NCBI RefSeq assembly: GCF_040151475.1
Contig: NZ_JBDKWG010000120.1
Coordinates: 27,629-91,628, forward strand
Reading direction: 5' to 3'
DNA length: 64,000 nucleotides
Origin: CAXBNB01 sp040151475
Lineage (GTDB): Bacteria > Bacteroidota > Bacteroidia > Cytophagales > Cyclobacteriaceae
Under the pieces are notes generated by a model, which had not been told where the DNA came from, ran no database searches, and worked only from the letters and a program-made list of their open reading frames with translations. This document shows, piece by piece, positions 8,172-17,576 of this stretch. Numbering within the stretch: the stretch's first letter is position 1; each line of letters opens with the position of its first letter. Position numbers and translations under genes: made by a program.

Positions 8172-11021
8172 TTAGTTGAGGAATTCATCGAATGTGATCG
8201 ATATGTAATAAAGTGATCCAAGACTAGGATTACCAAATGAAGTAGTATATCGTTTGTTGAAGATGTTGGATCCTCCAATTTTCACCATGGACTTCATGCT
8301 TGACAATTTGTAACTAATTTGTGCATCAACTGTAGTGAATGAAGGCACAACATTACCAGCAATCTGGCTAAATGCCGATTCCCATTTGTATGCATCCTGC
8401 CATTTCAAAGCAGCACTAAATCCAAGGTTCTTTATAACGTTTCGGTTGCTAATATTGAGGTTTGTTTTGTACTCCGGAGTGTTATATGCAGCTCTAAAGC
8501 CCTGGTCAACCAATTCCTTTTCACTTAGCAGCTTATTGAAAGAGATATTTCCACCCAAATGCCATCCCTGACCCAACGAATAATCTCCACCTACAGCCCA
8601 TCCGTGAGAAGTAACATTTCCGGTTGCGTTGACATCAAATCCGTATTCCTGAGTCAGTCCTCCAGGCGTAATGAAAGCCATCTTGTCTCCGGGTCCGGCA
8701 TCAGGAATAGAGCCGGAAGGAGTGGACTGTACCAAAAGAATCTCAGCAATAAAATCTGTATATGAACTGTAGTAGTAATAAGAATCTATAAATAGTCTGT
8801 CAAACAACTGTCCTTTATAGCCCACTTCCCATGTACTGATTTTTTCTGTTTTAAACTCTTCAAAATCATAAGGCTTGAGATTATCTACATTGTTAGCAGC
8901 AATGGCAGCATCCACATCCTGGCGTAGATAAACCGGATTAGACTCCATATGGTACTTGTTAATCCCTATTTGATTGCTTCCTACCAGTCTTCTCACAACC
9001 ACATCTAAGTCAATAAATTGATCCTGAGCTGTAGGGTTTCTAAATCCTCTTTGAAAAGAAGCTCTAAAGTTATGGTTTAAGGTAGGAGAAAAAACCGCTG
9101 ACAATCTCGGGGAAAACTGACCTGCAAAATTTTCATTTTTATCGTACCTCAAAGAAGCTGTCACCTTCAATTTGTCATCTGCCAGGGCTTTAGATGCCTG
9201 AGCATAGGCTCCATATTCAGCCCATCCAACTTCGTCTCCATTTTCATCCAGCAAAAACAGCGTTTTTTCAGAATTCAAACTATATCGTCTATAGTTTGCT
9301 CCTACAATCAGGTCAAATGCTTCAATTTGTTTTGAAAAATTGTACATCCCTTCAAAGTGCATCATACTAGACTTATCTAAGAACTTAGCTCCTGCAGAAA
9401 GACCATCAATTGCTTCGCTTCTAATATCAGATACAAGATTGTTAAAAGCAGTTGTACCCGGAAGTGACTGTTGAGAATTAGCATAAGCACGTGCCGCAGC
9501 ATGAGCTTGTTCCGCCGTAGCAGGATTGGAGCTTGTTCTGGCTCCTACAAAAGCCCCTAAATAGTTGCTGTAATAACCATCACGGAGGTTTAGTATAGTA
9601 GCCAGGGTATTGGCGGCATAACTATCCCCGGCATCTTCCTGAGTTTTATACCCTCTCACATAAAAATTGGATCCTTTTACTTCTGCTTTGGCTGTCCAAA
9701 TTTTAAACCCGTCCAGTACAAATCTGTCGTTTGCCGTATATACCGTACTTCCTGAGCCCCAGTTTCCCTGCACAAAAGCTTCTATTTCATCATTGATTCT
9801 ATAATGAAGTGCTGCATTGAACTTGAGACTTTCAGTTGTATTATCGACAAAACTTGCTTCAGTAAAACCTCTGGGTGTAAATACATCATTTGGGATCAAT
9901 GTTCTCACAGCAGACAACTGACTTGCTGTAGCTATATCTGAAGCTGATGCACCAGGAGCAGATCCGGCCGCAATTGCTCTATCGGCAACCTGTGTACCCA
10001 AGTTAAAACCGGCGTTTCCATATACATTTACTCCATCGTAAGCCATATTAGCAGCACGGTTTGTAGCATAATCATTTTCTTGTCTTTCAAGCGCAGGATT
10101 GCTTCTGTCCCTATAATCTACTCCCATATAATCCTGGGCGTTTAAGAATGAAGCATTTACTTTAAATGCAAATTTGTTATTGAACGCTTTGGCATATCTT
10201 ATTGAAAAGTCCTTGTAAAGAGAGGCATCATGATCTCTACCATCAGCATGGGTTACACCCAGTTTGGCTGAGGCACTTAGTCCCTGATACTCAAAAGGAC
10301 TCTTGCTGTTCATCAGCAATATGCCATTAAGTGCGTTTGGTCCATATAGGGCAGAGGCTGCTCCAGGCAACAATTCCACACTCTCTAAGTCCAAATCTGA
10401 TATACCTACAATATTACCCACAGAAAAATTAAGCCCGGGAGCCTGATTGTCTATACCATCAATTAGCTGTACCATTCTGGTATTGCCATTGGCACTAAAT
10501 CCACGGGTGTTTACCGACTTAAAAGTAAGACTTTGAGCACTCATATCTACTCCTTTGAAATTTGCCAAAGCATCGTAAAAAGTTGCGGTTGGTGCATCCC
10601 GAATCGCCAGAATATCCATTTTTTCGATGGAAACTGGTGATTGCATGATGGATTCTTCTACTCTGGATGCGGAGACTACCACTTCCTGACCAAGTATGGC
10701 ATTCTCTTCCAAAGTCACTTCTAGTCCATTTACCTGCGAGTCGTTAATCTCTATTTCCTGACTGGCATAACCAACCATCGAAAAAATCAAGGTGAGAGGA
10801 GGAGCGGATTCTACATTGAGGGAAAACGTACCATCCGTTCCGGAAATTGTCCCTAATACTTTTCCCTTAACCAGAATGTTGACCCCTAGTAAGGATTCCT
10901 GGGTGTTGCTGTCCTTGACACTTCCTGAGATGCTCGTTTGTGACATTGCCTGGGTGCAAGCAAAAAACAACAAGCATAACATGAGCGTCTTAGTAAATAA
11001 CTTACTCATATTTTTTTTCAT
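8172..11021 (-). CDS. TonB-dependent receptor with carboxypeptidase-regulatory-like domain
   Basis: A 949-residue outer membrane active transporter. A signal peptide (ending near TQAMSQ, residue 28) is followed by a carboxypeptidase-D-regulatory-like beta-sandwich (TSISGSVKDSNTQESLLG to about residue 110), a plug domain (VSIEKMDILAIRDAPTATF onward, with GILLMNSKSPF) and a beta barrel ending in ISITFDEFLN. The ligand is not evident and no SusD partner is encoded nearby. The immediate downstream neighbour is the GDSL lipoprotein gene, 9 bp away. ATG at 11021 is used here, and ATG at 11009 is an equally reasonable start. Confidence 0.93.
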   Translation of the reverse strand: MKKNMSKLFTKTLMLCLLFFACTQAMSQTSISGSVKDSNTQESLLGVNILVKGKVLGTISGTDGTFSLNVESAPPLTLIFSMVGYASQEIEINDSQVNGLEVTLEENAILGQEVVVSASRVEESIMQSPVSIEKMDILAIRDAPTATFYDALANFKGVDMSAQSLTFKSVNTRGFSANGNTRMVQLIDGIDNQAPGLNFSVGNIVGISDLDLESVELLPGAASALYGPNALNGILLMNSKSPFEYQGLSASAKLGVTHADGRDHDASLYKDFSIRYAKAFNNKFAFKVNASFLNAQDYMGVDYRDRSNPALERQENDYATNRAANMAYDGVNVYGNAGFNLGTQVADRAIAAGSAPGASASDIATASQLSAVRTLIPNDVFTPRGFTEASFVDNTTESLKFNAALHYRINDEIEAFVQGNWGSGSTVYTANDRFVLDGFKIWTAKAEVKGSNFYVRGYKTQEDAGDSYAANTLATILNLRDGYYSNYLGAFVGARTSSNPATAEQAHAAARAYANSQQSLPGTTAFNNLVSDIRSEAIDGLSAGAKFLDKSSMMHFEGMYNFSKQIEAFDLIVGANYRRYSLNSEKTLFLLDENGDEVGWAEYGAYAQASKALADDKLKVTASLRYDKNENFAGQFSPRLSAVFSPTLNHNFRASFQRGFRNPTAQDQFIDLDVVVRRLVGSNQIGINKYHMESNPVYLRQDVDAAIAANNVDNLKPYDFEEFKTEKISTWEVGYKGQLFDRLFIDSYYYYSSYTDFIAEILLVQSTPSGSIPDAGPGDKMAFITPGGLTQEYGFDVNATGNVTSHGWAVGGDYSLGQGWHLGGNISFNKLLSEKELVDQGFRAAYNTPEYKTNLNISNRNVIKNLGFSAALKWQDAYKWESAFSQIAGNVVPSFTTVDAQISYKLSSMKSMVKIGGSNIFNKRYTTSFGNPSLGSLYYISITFDEFLN

Positions 11022-11150
11022 TTTTTAAGTAATTTGTTTTAATTGAAAATATTTCAAGAAGAAATACTTAAGGATAATATTACTTAAAAAATCACAAAAT
11101 AAGAGGGTATTTTTACAATATGTTCAAAAAAATCTAATTCTTTATTAAGG

Positions 11151-11477
11151 TTATTGAAATTTTAAATATTCGACCAATTTTTCACAAAGGTTTTTAATTT
11201 CCTCAGCCATAAACTCGTCTCCTGTAGAGTTCAGAATAGTATTTGAAGCTGCTCCAAGCATATTGATATAGAACCTTTTCATTTCATCGGTATTCATATC
11301 CTTGGTCCATAAATCCAGTGACAAAGAATCTTGCTGTTCAGAATCCCATATAGAAATGGAAACGGCTTTAGATTCCATCCATTTTTGATTTGGATGATCA
11401 TCTGCCTGCCATCTGATTTTTTCGGGGATATTACCTTCATCAAGGCTTACTTCTACATTGATATTGGATTTCTTCAT
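11151..11477 (-). CDS. gldC: Gliding motility protein GldC
   Basis: A 108-residue soluble protein whose core SVWD/WTKDM pattern (here ISIWDSEQQDSLSLDLWTKD, MNTDEMKRFY) is characteristic of GldC. In Flavobacterium, GldC is an accessory protein of the gliding/type IX secretion machinery associated with GldB; gliding is impaired but not always abolished without it. No other gld or spr genes lie in this window, so the protein says only that the lineage carries the machinery. The gene is single, with its own -7 box about 60 bp upstream. Confidence 0.88.
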   Translation of the reverse strand: MKKSNINVEVSLDEGNIPEKIRWQADDHPNQKWMESKAVSISIWDSEQQDSLSLDLWTKDMNTDEMKRFYINMLGAASNTILNSTGDEFMAEEIKNLCEKLVEYLKFQ

Positions 11478-11537
11478 TTATTTTGTCTTTAGGGTTCAAA
11501 ATAACAGCCTTTCTTTAGAAGGATGAAATTTAATCCG

Positions 11538-11545
11538 CAAAGTTA
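11538..11545 (-). promoter_or_regulatory. Candidate -7 promoter box of gldC
   Basis: The minus strand reads TAACTTTG, an exact match to the Bacteroidota -7 consensus TAnnTTTG, about 60 bp upstream of the gldC start. A clear -33 TTTG at ideal spacing is not visible, so the assignment rests on the -7 box alone. Confidence 0.5.
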
Positions 11546-11609
11546 GGAGTTTATCATTATATGAAAAACAATATTATCATTGATGAATGATGCTCCTTAC
11601 TAAATAAAA

Positions 11610-13070
11610 TCAGTCTTCTATCTGATATAAAAGTTCATCATTTAAAAAGTCGTAGAGTGTGAGCCTTCTTAGTTCAAAATATGCAGTCCAGAAAGCCCTT
11701 AGTGCTGACAAATAACTTCTTTTCTTTTCATCTTTTTCCTTAAGTGCAATGTTGAGATTGGTAATGTCATTTTTACCAATTAAATACCTGTTTTGGGTTA
11801 CATCATATCTTTCTTGCGCTACTTCATCGGATTTCTTAGCAATCTCTACTTGTGCTCTCAATACTTCAAATTGGCTCACATTAGTAATGATTTCCTGTTC
11901 GAAATTTTGAAGGCCTTGGGCTAATGTATATTCACTGAGTTGCTGCTGTGCTAGCGCAATTTGTACCCTCGACTTGCTTCTGCCCCAATCCAATATAGGA
12001 AAAGAAAGAGATACATTCACTCGCTGTTGATCATTGGGATCAGAGTAAGAATCGCTAAAAGTAGTACCCGCCTTATTCAAACCAAAGGAGGCATTTAAAT
12101 TTGTTTGAAATCGTTGAGATCTGGCTCTGTCCACTTCTCTTTTTGCTTCCAACTTACTTCTTTCAAAAGCAATATAATCCGCTCTGTTTTGTTTTGCATA
12201 GAGTATGGCCTGTTCAAGAGGAATGTCAAATTCAGGAAGCTCCTGTGGCGACAATAGCTCTAACTCACTATTAGCCCCTCCCTGCAATCCAATATAGCTC
12301 GCCAGTCTCAATTTGGTAGTTTTCATATCCAAGCTGGCTTGAGTTACCCCTTGACGTGATGTCAGCAGTTGAAGCTCTACTTGTAGCAATTCATCTCTGG
12401 ACGAAGTACCAATGTTGTACCGTCCCTGTTGTATGTTGTAAATCGTGTCATTGTTGGCCAAGTTGTACTTTGCAATTTGTAAATCTATCTGAGCGGTCAG
12501 GTAATCAAAATACAGCTCTGTTGCTCTTTGAGAAATGGCTTCCATTTCTTCTACATACGATCTTCTGGATTCTTCATACCTCAGAGGTTCAGTCTGTTTA
12601 TCCCACTTCAATTCGTTAAATCCGAATATGGGTTGAAACAATTGAATATTGAACAATGTATTGTTGTATCCTTTGGTGTTGTATGTTATATTTTTAATTT
12701 GGTTTATTCTACTATTGATACTAACCGTTCCGCCAGTTGCAGCTATAGGTTGCTCAAGCCACAAACCTAACGATGAAGATAATTGCTCCCTGGGTTGATA
12801 TACATATTCTCCATTGTCCAATAGATTTTGATTAAAATCTCTATTGTATCCTGGAAGATCACCTGAAAAATATAAACCGGGATTATAATTCGATTTAAAT
12901 TGTCGGAATGCCCAATATTGAGTTTCTTTCCGGGTTTCCTCTATTTTAGCTGAAGGAGAGTGGGCTTTGGCCATTTCTATCACGTCATTGAGCGATAATT
13001 TCAGGCTCTGCGCACTTACATTAAGTACTACAAACATAAGTACACATGCAATTTTTAAATGCTTATTCAT
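11610..13070 (-). CDS. TolC-family outer membrane efflux protein
   Basis: A 486-residue protein with a signal peptide ending near NVSAQ (residue 20) and two outer-membrane-efflux-protein repeats. Long coiled coils run at about 150-260 and 360-470 and would form the periplasmic tunnel. Motifs such as YNIGTSSRDELLQVELQLL and NRYLIGKNDITNLNIALKEKDE are typical. It is the last gene of the adaptor-permease-TolC operon and overlaps the permease gene by 8 bp. It should form the exit duct for whatever the MacB-like permease handles. Confidence 0.9.
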   Translation of the reverse strand: MNKHLKIACVLMFVVLNVSAQSLKLSLNDVIEMAKAHSPSAKIEETRKETQYWAFRQFKSNYNPGLYFSGDLPGYNRDFNQNLLDNGEYVYQPREQLSSSLGLWLEQPIAATGGTVSINSRINQIKNITYNTKGYNNTLFNIQLFQPIFGFNELKWDKQTEPLRYEESRRSYVEEMEAISQRATELYFDYLTAQIDLQIAKYNLANNDTIYNIQQGRYNIGTSSRDELLQVELQLLTSRQGVTQASLDMKTTKLRLASYIGLQGGANSELELLSPQELPEFDIPLEQAILYAKQNRADYIAFERSKLEAKREVDRARSQRFQTNLNASFGLNKAGTTFSDSYSDPNDQQRVNVSLSFPILDWGRSKSRVQIALAQQQLSEYTLAQGLQNFEQEIITNVSQFEVLRAQVEIAKKSDEVAQERYDVTQNRYLIGKNDITNLNIALKEKDEKKRSYLSALRAFWTAYFELRRLTLYDFLNDELLYQIED

Positions 13071-14427
13071 ATCGTAAAGATTGGATTGGGTCTTGCATTG
13101 CAGCTTTTCTGGCGGGAGCGATTCCGAAAATCAAACCAACCGATGCTGCTACACCAAATGATAATATGATTGAACTAATTGTAATTACAGTAGGAATTCC
13201 AGCCAGAGTACTTACCAACAAGGCAAATGTGACACCTAAAATGACTCCTATAATACCTCCGGTAATACTAATCATCATGGCCTCAAACAAAAACTGATTA
13301 ACAATATCCTGTTTCTTAGCTCCCATAGACATCCGCAATCCAATTTCCTTTATTCGTTCCAACACGGAAGCCAGCATAATATTCATAATACCTATACCTC
13401 CCACAAGTAAGCTGATGCCAGCAATGGCTCCCAGTACATAATTAAAAATATCATTGGTTCTTTGTTGCTGTTTGAGTAGAAGTTCCGGTATTTCTATTTC
13501 ATAGTCTATAGTCTCATTATGTCTGCGAGTAAGTAGTCTATTAATTACTTCAGCAATCGGATTTAAAAGCTCCGTTTCACCCACTTGAACAACCATTTTG
13601 TCTAATTGATGATAGTTCTTACTTAATTCTACTTCTTCTTCTTCTTCACCACCACCAATGATAATGAAGCTACCACCACTTGCCTTATTTGCCTCCATCA
13701 ACATTTCCTCTGTGATCACGGCTCTATTTTTGAATCGAATAAGTACGGTTTTTATAGGAACATATACATCCATGTTAAAATCCCTTATACCAAGATTTTC
13801 GATACTATTGGATGAGATCAATCTTCCTTCAAGGATACCAATTACTTTTAACCAAATATTCCCACATTTAATATATTTTCCTAGTGGGTCTTCAAACGGG
13901 AAAAATTTTGATTTAATAGACTTTCCAATAATGCATACCGGACTTCCATGTTCAAGATGATATTCTGAAAAGTTCCTGCCTCGTTCCAGATCAAAATTAA
14001 ATATGTCAAAATAGCTTGGTTCAATTCCGACCAATTTTGCTGTCCTCCTAATACCATTATTAATAAGATAAGTATCAAGAATAATTTCGGGACTTACCTT
14101 TTTAATTCCAGGAATAGCTGTCTTCAATGCTTTTAAATCCAAAACATTCAGGCCTGCCGAAAATTGTTTTTTTTCTTTTTCTCCTTCTTCATTGGCAATG
14201 ACCTCTTCGGTCTGTTCAACTACTGGCCGAATGACAATATTATTGACGCCAACAAGTTTCATTTGGTCAAGGACTTCCTGCTGCGCACCACTCCCTATGG
14301 CCAACATAGCAATAACAGCAGCCACTCCAAATATTATACCTAATCCTGTTAGAATTGAGCGCATTCTATTTGCTAATACAGCTTCTAAAGCTATATATAG
14401 GTTCATTAATAACTTGTTAGAAATCAT
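13063..14427 (-). CDS. MacB-like ABC transporter permease
   Basis: A 454-residue inner membrane protein of the MacB/FtsX class: one N-terminal membrane helix (MRSILTGLGIIFGVAAVIAMLAIG, about 21-44), a large periplasmic MacB_PCD domain (about 45-300) and an FtsX domain of three helices at the C-terminus (INYVLGAIAGISLLVGGIGIMNIM and later). The periplasmic part carries an acidic GGGEEEEEVE loop. Such permeases are mechanotransmission proteins that need a cytoplasmic ATPase. None is fused to this protein or encoded in the operon. The start overlaps the adaptor gene by 4 bp. Confidence 0.9.
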   Translation of the reverse strand: MISNKLLMNLYIALEAVLANRMRSILTGLGIIFGVAAVIAMLAIGSGAQQEVLDQMKLVGVNNIVIRPVVEQTEEVIANEEGEKEKKQFSAGLNVLDLKALKTAIPGIKKVSPEIILDTYLINNGIRRTAKLVGIEPSYFDIFNFDLERGRNFSEYHLEHGSPVCIIGKSIKSKFFPFEDPLGKYIKCGNIWLKVIGILEGRLISSNSIENLGIRDFNMDVYVPIKTVLIRFKNRAVITEEMLMEANKASGGSFIIIGGGEEEEEVELSKNYHQLDKMVVQVGETELLNPIAEVINRLLTRRHNETIDYEIEIPELLLKQQQRTNDIFNYVLGAIAGISLLVGGIGIMNIMLASVLERIKEIGLRMSMGAKKQDIVNQFLFEAMMISITGGIIGVILGVTFALLVSTLAGIPTVITISSIILSFGVAASVGLIFGIAPARKAAMQDPIQSLRYE

Positions 14428-15773
14428 GCGCTCGGCTTAGGCTTTCTTGGGAATTGCTTCTGGGATTCGTTGTCTTTGAGTCCCTTTTCTAACTTATCGA
14501 CATTATTTCTTTTCCCATCTAACTCTGGCAAAAGAAGAATTTCTTCTTCCTCAGATATATTTGGCATGGACATATAAACCTTATCATTTTCTCCGATTCC
14601 TAAGAGGACTTGAGCATGGGTTGCGTTTGTTTCACCTATTTGAACTTCTTGCTTGCGGTAACTGCCCATATCTCTAATGAAAACAAATGATATAGAATCT
14701 TGATAATTTTGTAAACACTCTAATGGTATTGAAAGTGTTTCATCAATTTTAGCTGTATATATTTTATTGCTTGTAGTCATTCCAGGCTTAACCATTTGAT
14801 CAACTTTATCTATTTCAATCATTACCTCAAAAACTTTACTATCAGAATTTGGTCTTTTCTGACCAGCATTTGCTACTCTGGTTATTTTACCTGTAAGTTT
14901 TTTATCAGGAAAGGCGTCCAAACCAATATCTACTACTTGTCCTTTCTTTATTCGCCGTATATCTACTTCGTTTACATAGGTCTTGGAATTCATTGTGGTC
15001 AAATCTGGTAAGGTAGCCACCACAGGATTATAAGTACTGATTTGACTTCCAGTTTTTATTGGCTTTCCATCCCAACTCTTCGCATATATAACCATCCCAT
15101 CTTCTGGAGCAAGAACTCTAAAATTGCCTCTAATTTTCATTAGCTCATCCAGTTCTCTTTGAACTTTATCCCTAGCTGCTCTTGCTTGCACCATTTTAGC
15201 CACATTCTGCTGTTTCTTAATTTGGTAGTTTTCTGTTTTTTGATCGTAAGCTCTCTTTGATTTTTCAACGGCTATTTCATTTTTTTTTATTATCGCAGGG
15301 GGTTCATATTGAGATTGGTCAAGAACAAGTTGTTTCTCTTCAACATCATACTTAAGGTTTACCAATTCATCCCTCTTTTCTCGCATTTCTAAAGTAGTAT
15401 CTAATTTCACAGTAATATATTGCGACTCAGCAGTCTCCAGCTCAATTTGTTTATCTTTGATTTTCCCCGATAATTCCGATTGGTCTAGACTAGCTACAAA
15501 ATCCCCCTTCTTAACTACAGTTCCCTCAGGGATTATGTTTTCAACCTTGATACCATATATTCTAAATTGTCTTACCTCATTCCCAGGTCCCATTATTTTT
15601 ACAGAATTTCTAGATTCCAGTTCGCCAGTCACATTTATATCAACTATAAACTCGCCTTTAGAAACATCCACAATAATAGATGCTGATTCATCAGAGCCTG
15701 ATCCATAAGTAAAGAAAATAATAACTAGCACCAGTGCTACACCAATTATTACGTAAGTAGTTTTTTTGTTCAT
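14424..15773 (-). CDS. HlyD/MacA-type periplasmic adaptor subunit
   Basis: A 449-residue membrane-fusion protein. It has an N-terminal membrane anchor (YVIIGVALVLVIIFFTYG, about 7-24), a barrel-sandwich half (GEFIVDINVTGELESR), a long coiled-coil hairpin (about 115-235, rich in Lys/Glu/Gln), the second lipoyl half (VLAPEDGMVIY) and a beta-barrel domain. The C-terminus is a charged tail ending PRKPKPSA. It should bridge the MacB-like permease and the TolC protein encoded directly downstream. It is the first gene of the operon, and no TAnnTTTG box is evident in the 158 bp upstream. Confidence 0.9.
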   Translation of the reverse strand: MNKKTTYVIIGVALVLVIIFFTYGSGSDESASIIVDVSKGEFIVDINVTGELESRNSVKIMGPGNEVRQFRIYGIKVENIIPEGTVVKKGDFVASLDQSELSGKIKDKQIELETAESQYITVKLDTTLEMREKRDELVNLKYDVEEKQLVLDQSQYEPPAIIKKNEIAVEKSKRAYDQKTENYQIKKQQNVAKMVQARAARDKVQRELDELMKIRGNFRVLAPEDGMVIYAKSWDGKPIKTGSQISTYNPVVATLPDLTTMNSKTYVNEVDIRRIKKGQVVDIGLDAFPDKKLTGKITRVANAGQKRPNSDSKVFEVMIEIDKVDQMVKPGMTTSNKIYTAKIDETLSIPLECLQNYQDSISFVFIRDMGSYRKQEVQIGETNATHAQVLLGIGENDKVYMSMPNISEEEEILLLPELDGKRNNVDKLEKGLKDNESQKQFPRKPKPSA

Positions 15774-15932
15774 AGGTCGAGGATTTACAACTATTAGTTT
15801 AGTTTATGAAAATAGCAACGTTAATAATTAAGCAATTGTTGTGCTAAATCTTGTTCTATATGAAAAAAGTTTATTAATAGTTAATAATAGCAATGACCCT
15901 GAACAGGTATTGGTTGCTTTCTATCTACTAAA

Positions 15933-16862
15933 TCAGACTCCAAGGAGGGTTTTGGTAGTAATTTTGTCATGAATCAATTGATTTTTCAACTCAGAAATAT
16001 TCTCGAATTTTTTTTCTTCTCTAATCCAATTGATAAAAGATACAGAAATATATTTATTATATAAATCGCCTGAAAAATCGAATATATTCACTTCCATCTT
16101 TTGAGAATTACCATCAACGGTTGGTCGGAATCCTATGTTCATCATCCCGTCATACATTTGATCAGCCACCATTACTTTTACAGCATAAACACCATTGCCA
16201 GGGATCAATTTATATTCTTCTGCCACTTCAATATTAGCCGTAGGAAATCCGATTTGAGCACCAAGGTGGTCTCCATGGACTACAACGCCCGTAAGCTCGT
16301 AAGGACGTCCCAAATATTCATTTGCCACTTCTACCTGGCCTTCGATCAAGGCATTCCGAATCTTCGTAGAACTTACCCCGATATGATCCACATCCTGTCT
16401 TGGAATTTCCTGAACTTCAAAGCCGAACTTCTCTGTGTTTGACTTTAAGTAATCGAAACTCCCTTCCCTGTTTTTACCAAAATGATGGTCATATCCAATC
16501 ACTAACTTTTGAGTCCCAATTTTATCGATTAGGATTTGCCTGATAAACTGCTCTGAGCTTAGCTTGGAAAATTCTTTTGTGAAAGCCAGTTTTATCAAAT
16601 AATCTATGTTGGATTCTTCAATCAATTTTGATTTTTCTTCGAACGTAGATAGAAGCTTCAACCCTTTTTCGTTCGGGTTGATAATGAACCTTGGATGAGG
16701 CCAAAACGTAAGAACAACACTTTTTCCTCCATATTTTTTTGCCTGCTCACTAATCCCATTTAATATCTTTTGATGACCAATATGAACTCCATCGAAAGTC
16801 CCACTGGTCACGATGGCATTGGGAATTTTATCAGTTAGCTTATCTCCTTCTAATACAATCAT
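15933..16862 (-). CDS. ribF: Bifunctional riboflavin kinase/FAD synthetase
   Basis: The enzyme phosphorylates riboflavin to FMN and adenylates FMN to FAD in the cytoplasm. The 309-residue protein has the N-terminal nucleotidyltransferase domain with GTFDGVHIGHQKIL (22-35, HxGH signature) and GYDHHFGKNREG, then SSTKIRNALIEG, and a C-terminal riboflavin kinase domain (GxPTAN motif as IGFPTANIEV, then GVYAV and MNIGFRPTV). It is the last gene of the ftsX-DUF3098-uppP-truB-ribF series, 12 bp after truB. The truB-ribF order is conserved in many bacteria. Confidence 0.96.
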   Translation of the reverse strand: MIVLEGDKLTDKIPNAIVTSGTFDGVHIGHQKILNGISEQAKKYGGKSVVLTFWPHPRFIINPNEKGLKLLSTFEEKSKLIEESNIDYLIKLAFTKEFSKLSSEQFIRQILIDKIGTQKLVIGYDHHFGKNREGSFDYLKSNTEKFGFEVQEIPRQDVDHIGVSSTKIRNALIEGQVEVANEYLGRPYELTGVVVHGDHLGAQIGFPTANIEVAEEYKLIPGNGVYAVKVMVADQMYDGMMNIGFRPTVDGNSQKMEVNIFDFSGDLYNKYISVSFINWIREEKKFENISELKNQLIHDKITTKTLLGV

Positions 16863-16874
16863 TGCTCAATGCAT

Positions 16875-17576
16875 TCAAGATAATTCACTATTTTTCTCCG
16901 CTCTAATTTTCTCCGCTTGGGCAATCAACTGCTGCATGTCATACGCATCATTCACCCTAAAATCACCAATAGCTGTCCTCCTTAGGTATTTTAAGTAAGC
17001 TCCACAACCTAGCTCCTTTCCGAAATCATGAGCAATACTTCTGATGTAAGTACCCTTTGAGCATACTATTCTAAAATGAACTTCAGGTAAATCAATTTTA
17101 GTGAGTTCAAATTCATCAATCTGAACGGGTCTTGATTTCATAACCAGTTCCTCATTTTTCCTGGCACTTTTGTACGCTCTCTTTCCATCCACCTTAATAG
17201 CTGAGAAGACCGGAGGAATTTGATCAAAGCTACCAGTTTGCAATTTTGCAGCTTGTAACAAAGCACTTTCTGAAATATTGGTGTAATCTGCCTCCGAATC
17301 AAATTCTGTTTCCAAGTCGTAAGAAGGTGTGGTTTTACCAACTTCAATTATGCCCTCATAGGTTTTATCCATGCCTTGAAATTCATTTATTCTCTTGGTA
17401 AACTTACCCGTACATACGATCAACAACCCTGTCGCCAGGGGATCCAGTGTTCCGGCATGTCCAATTTTCTTAACCTTCAGGGCATACCTGAGTTTTTTAA
17501 CTATATCAAATGAAGTCCAGGTCTGAGGTTTGTCAACAAGTAGTACCTCTCCTTTTTCAAAATCAAAATCCCTCAT
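16875..17576 (-). CDS. truB: tRNA pseudouridine(55) synthase
   Basis: TruB makes pseudouridine 55 in the T-loop of tRNAs. The start chosen is ATG at 17576 (MRDFDFEKGEVLLVDKP), giving 233 residues and the usual ATGA overlap with uppP; the frame stays open for another 33 codons inside uppP, but those residues look unlike TruB. Conserved blocks are LLVDKPQTWTSFDIVKKL, KIGHAGTLDPLATGLL (catalytic Asp in GTLDP), QIPPVFSAIKVDGKRAYKSAR and SKGTYIRSIAHDFG. It is a short form without an extended C-terminal PUA domain, as is common in this phylum. Confidence 0.95.
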   Translation of the reverse strand: MRDFDFEKGEVLLVDKPQTWTSFDIVKKLRYALKVKKIGHAGTLDPLATGLLIVCTGKFTKRINEFQGMDKTYEGIIEVGKTTPSYDLETEFDSEADYTNISESALLQAAKLQTGSFDQIPPVFSAIKVDGKRAYKSARKNEELVMKSRPVQIDEFELTKIDLPEVHFRIVCSKGTYIRSIAHDFGKELGCGAYLKYLRRTAIGDFRVNDAYDMQQLIAQAEKIRAEKNSELS

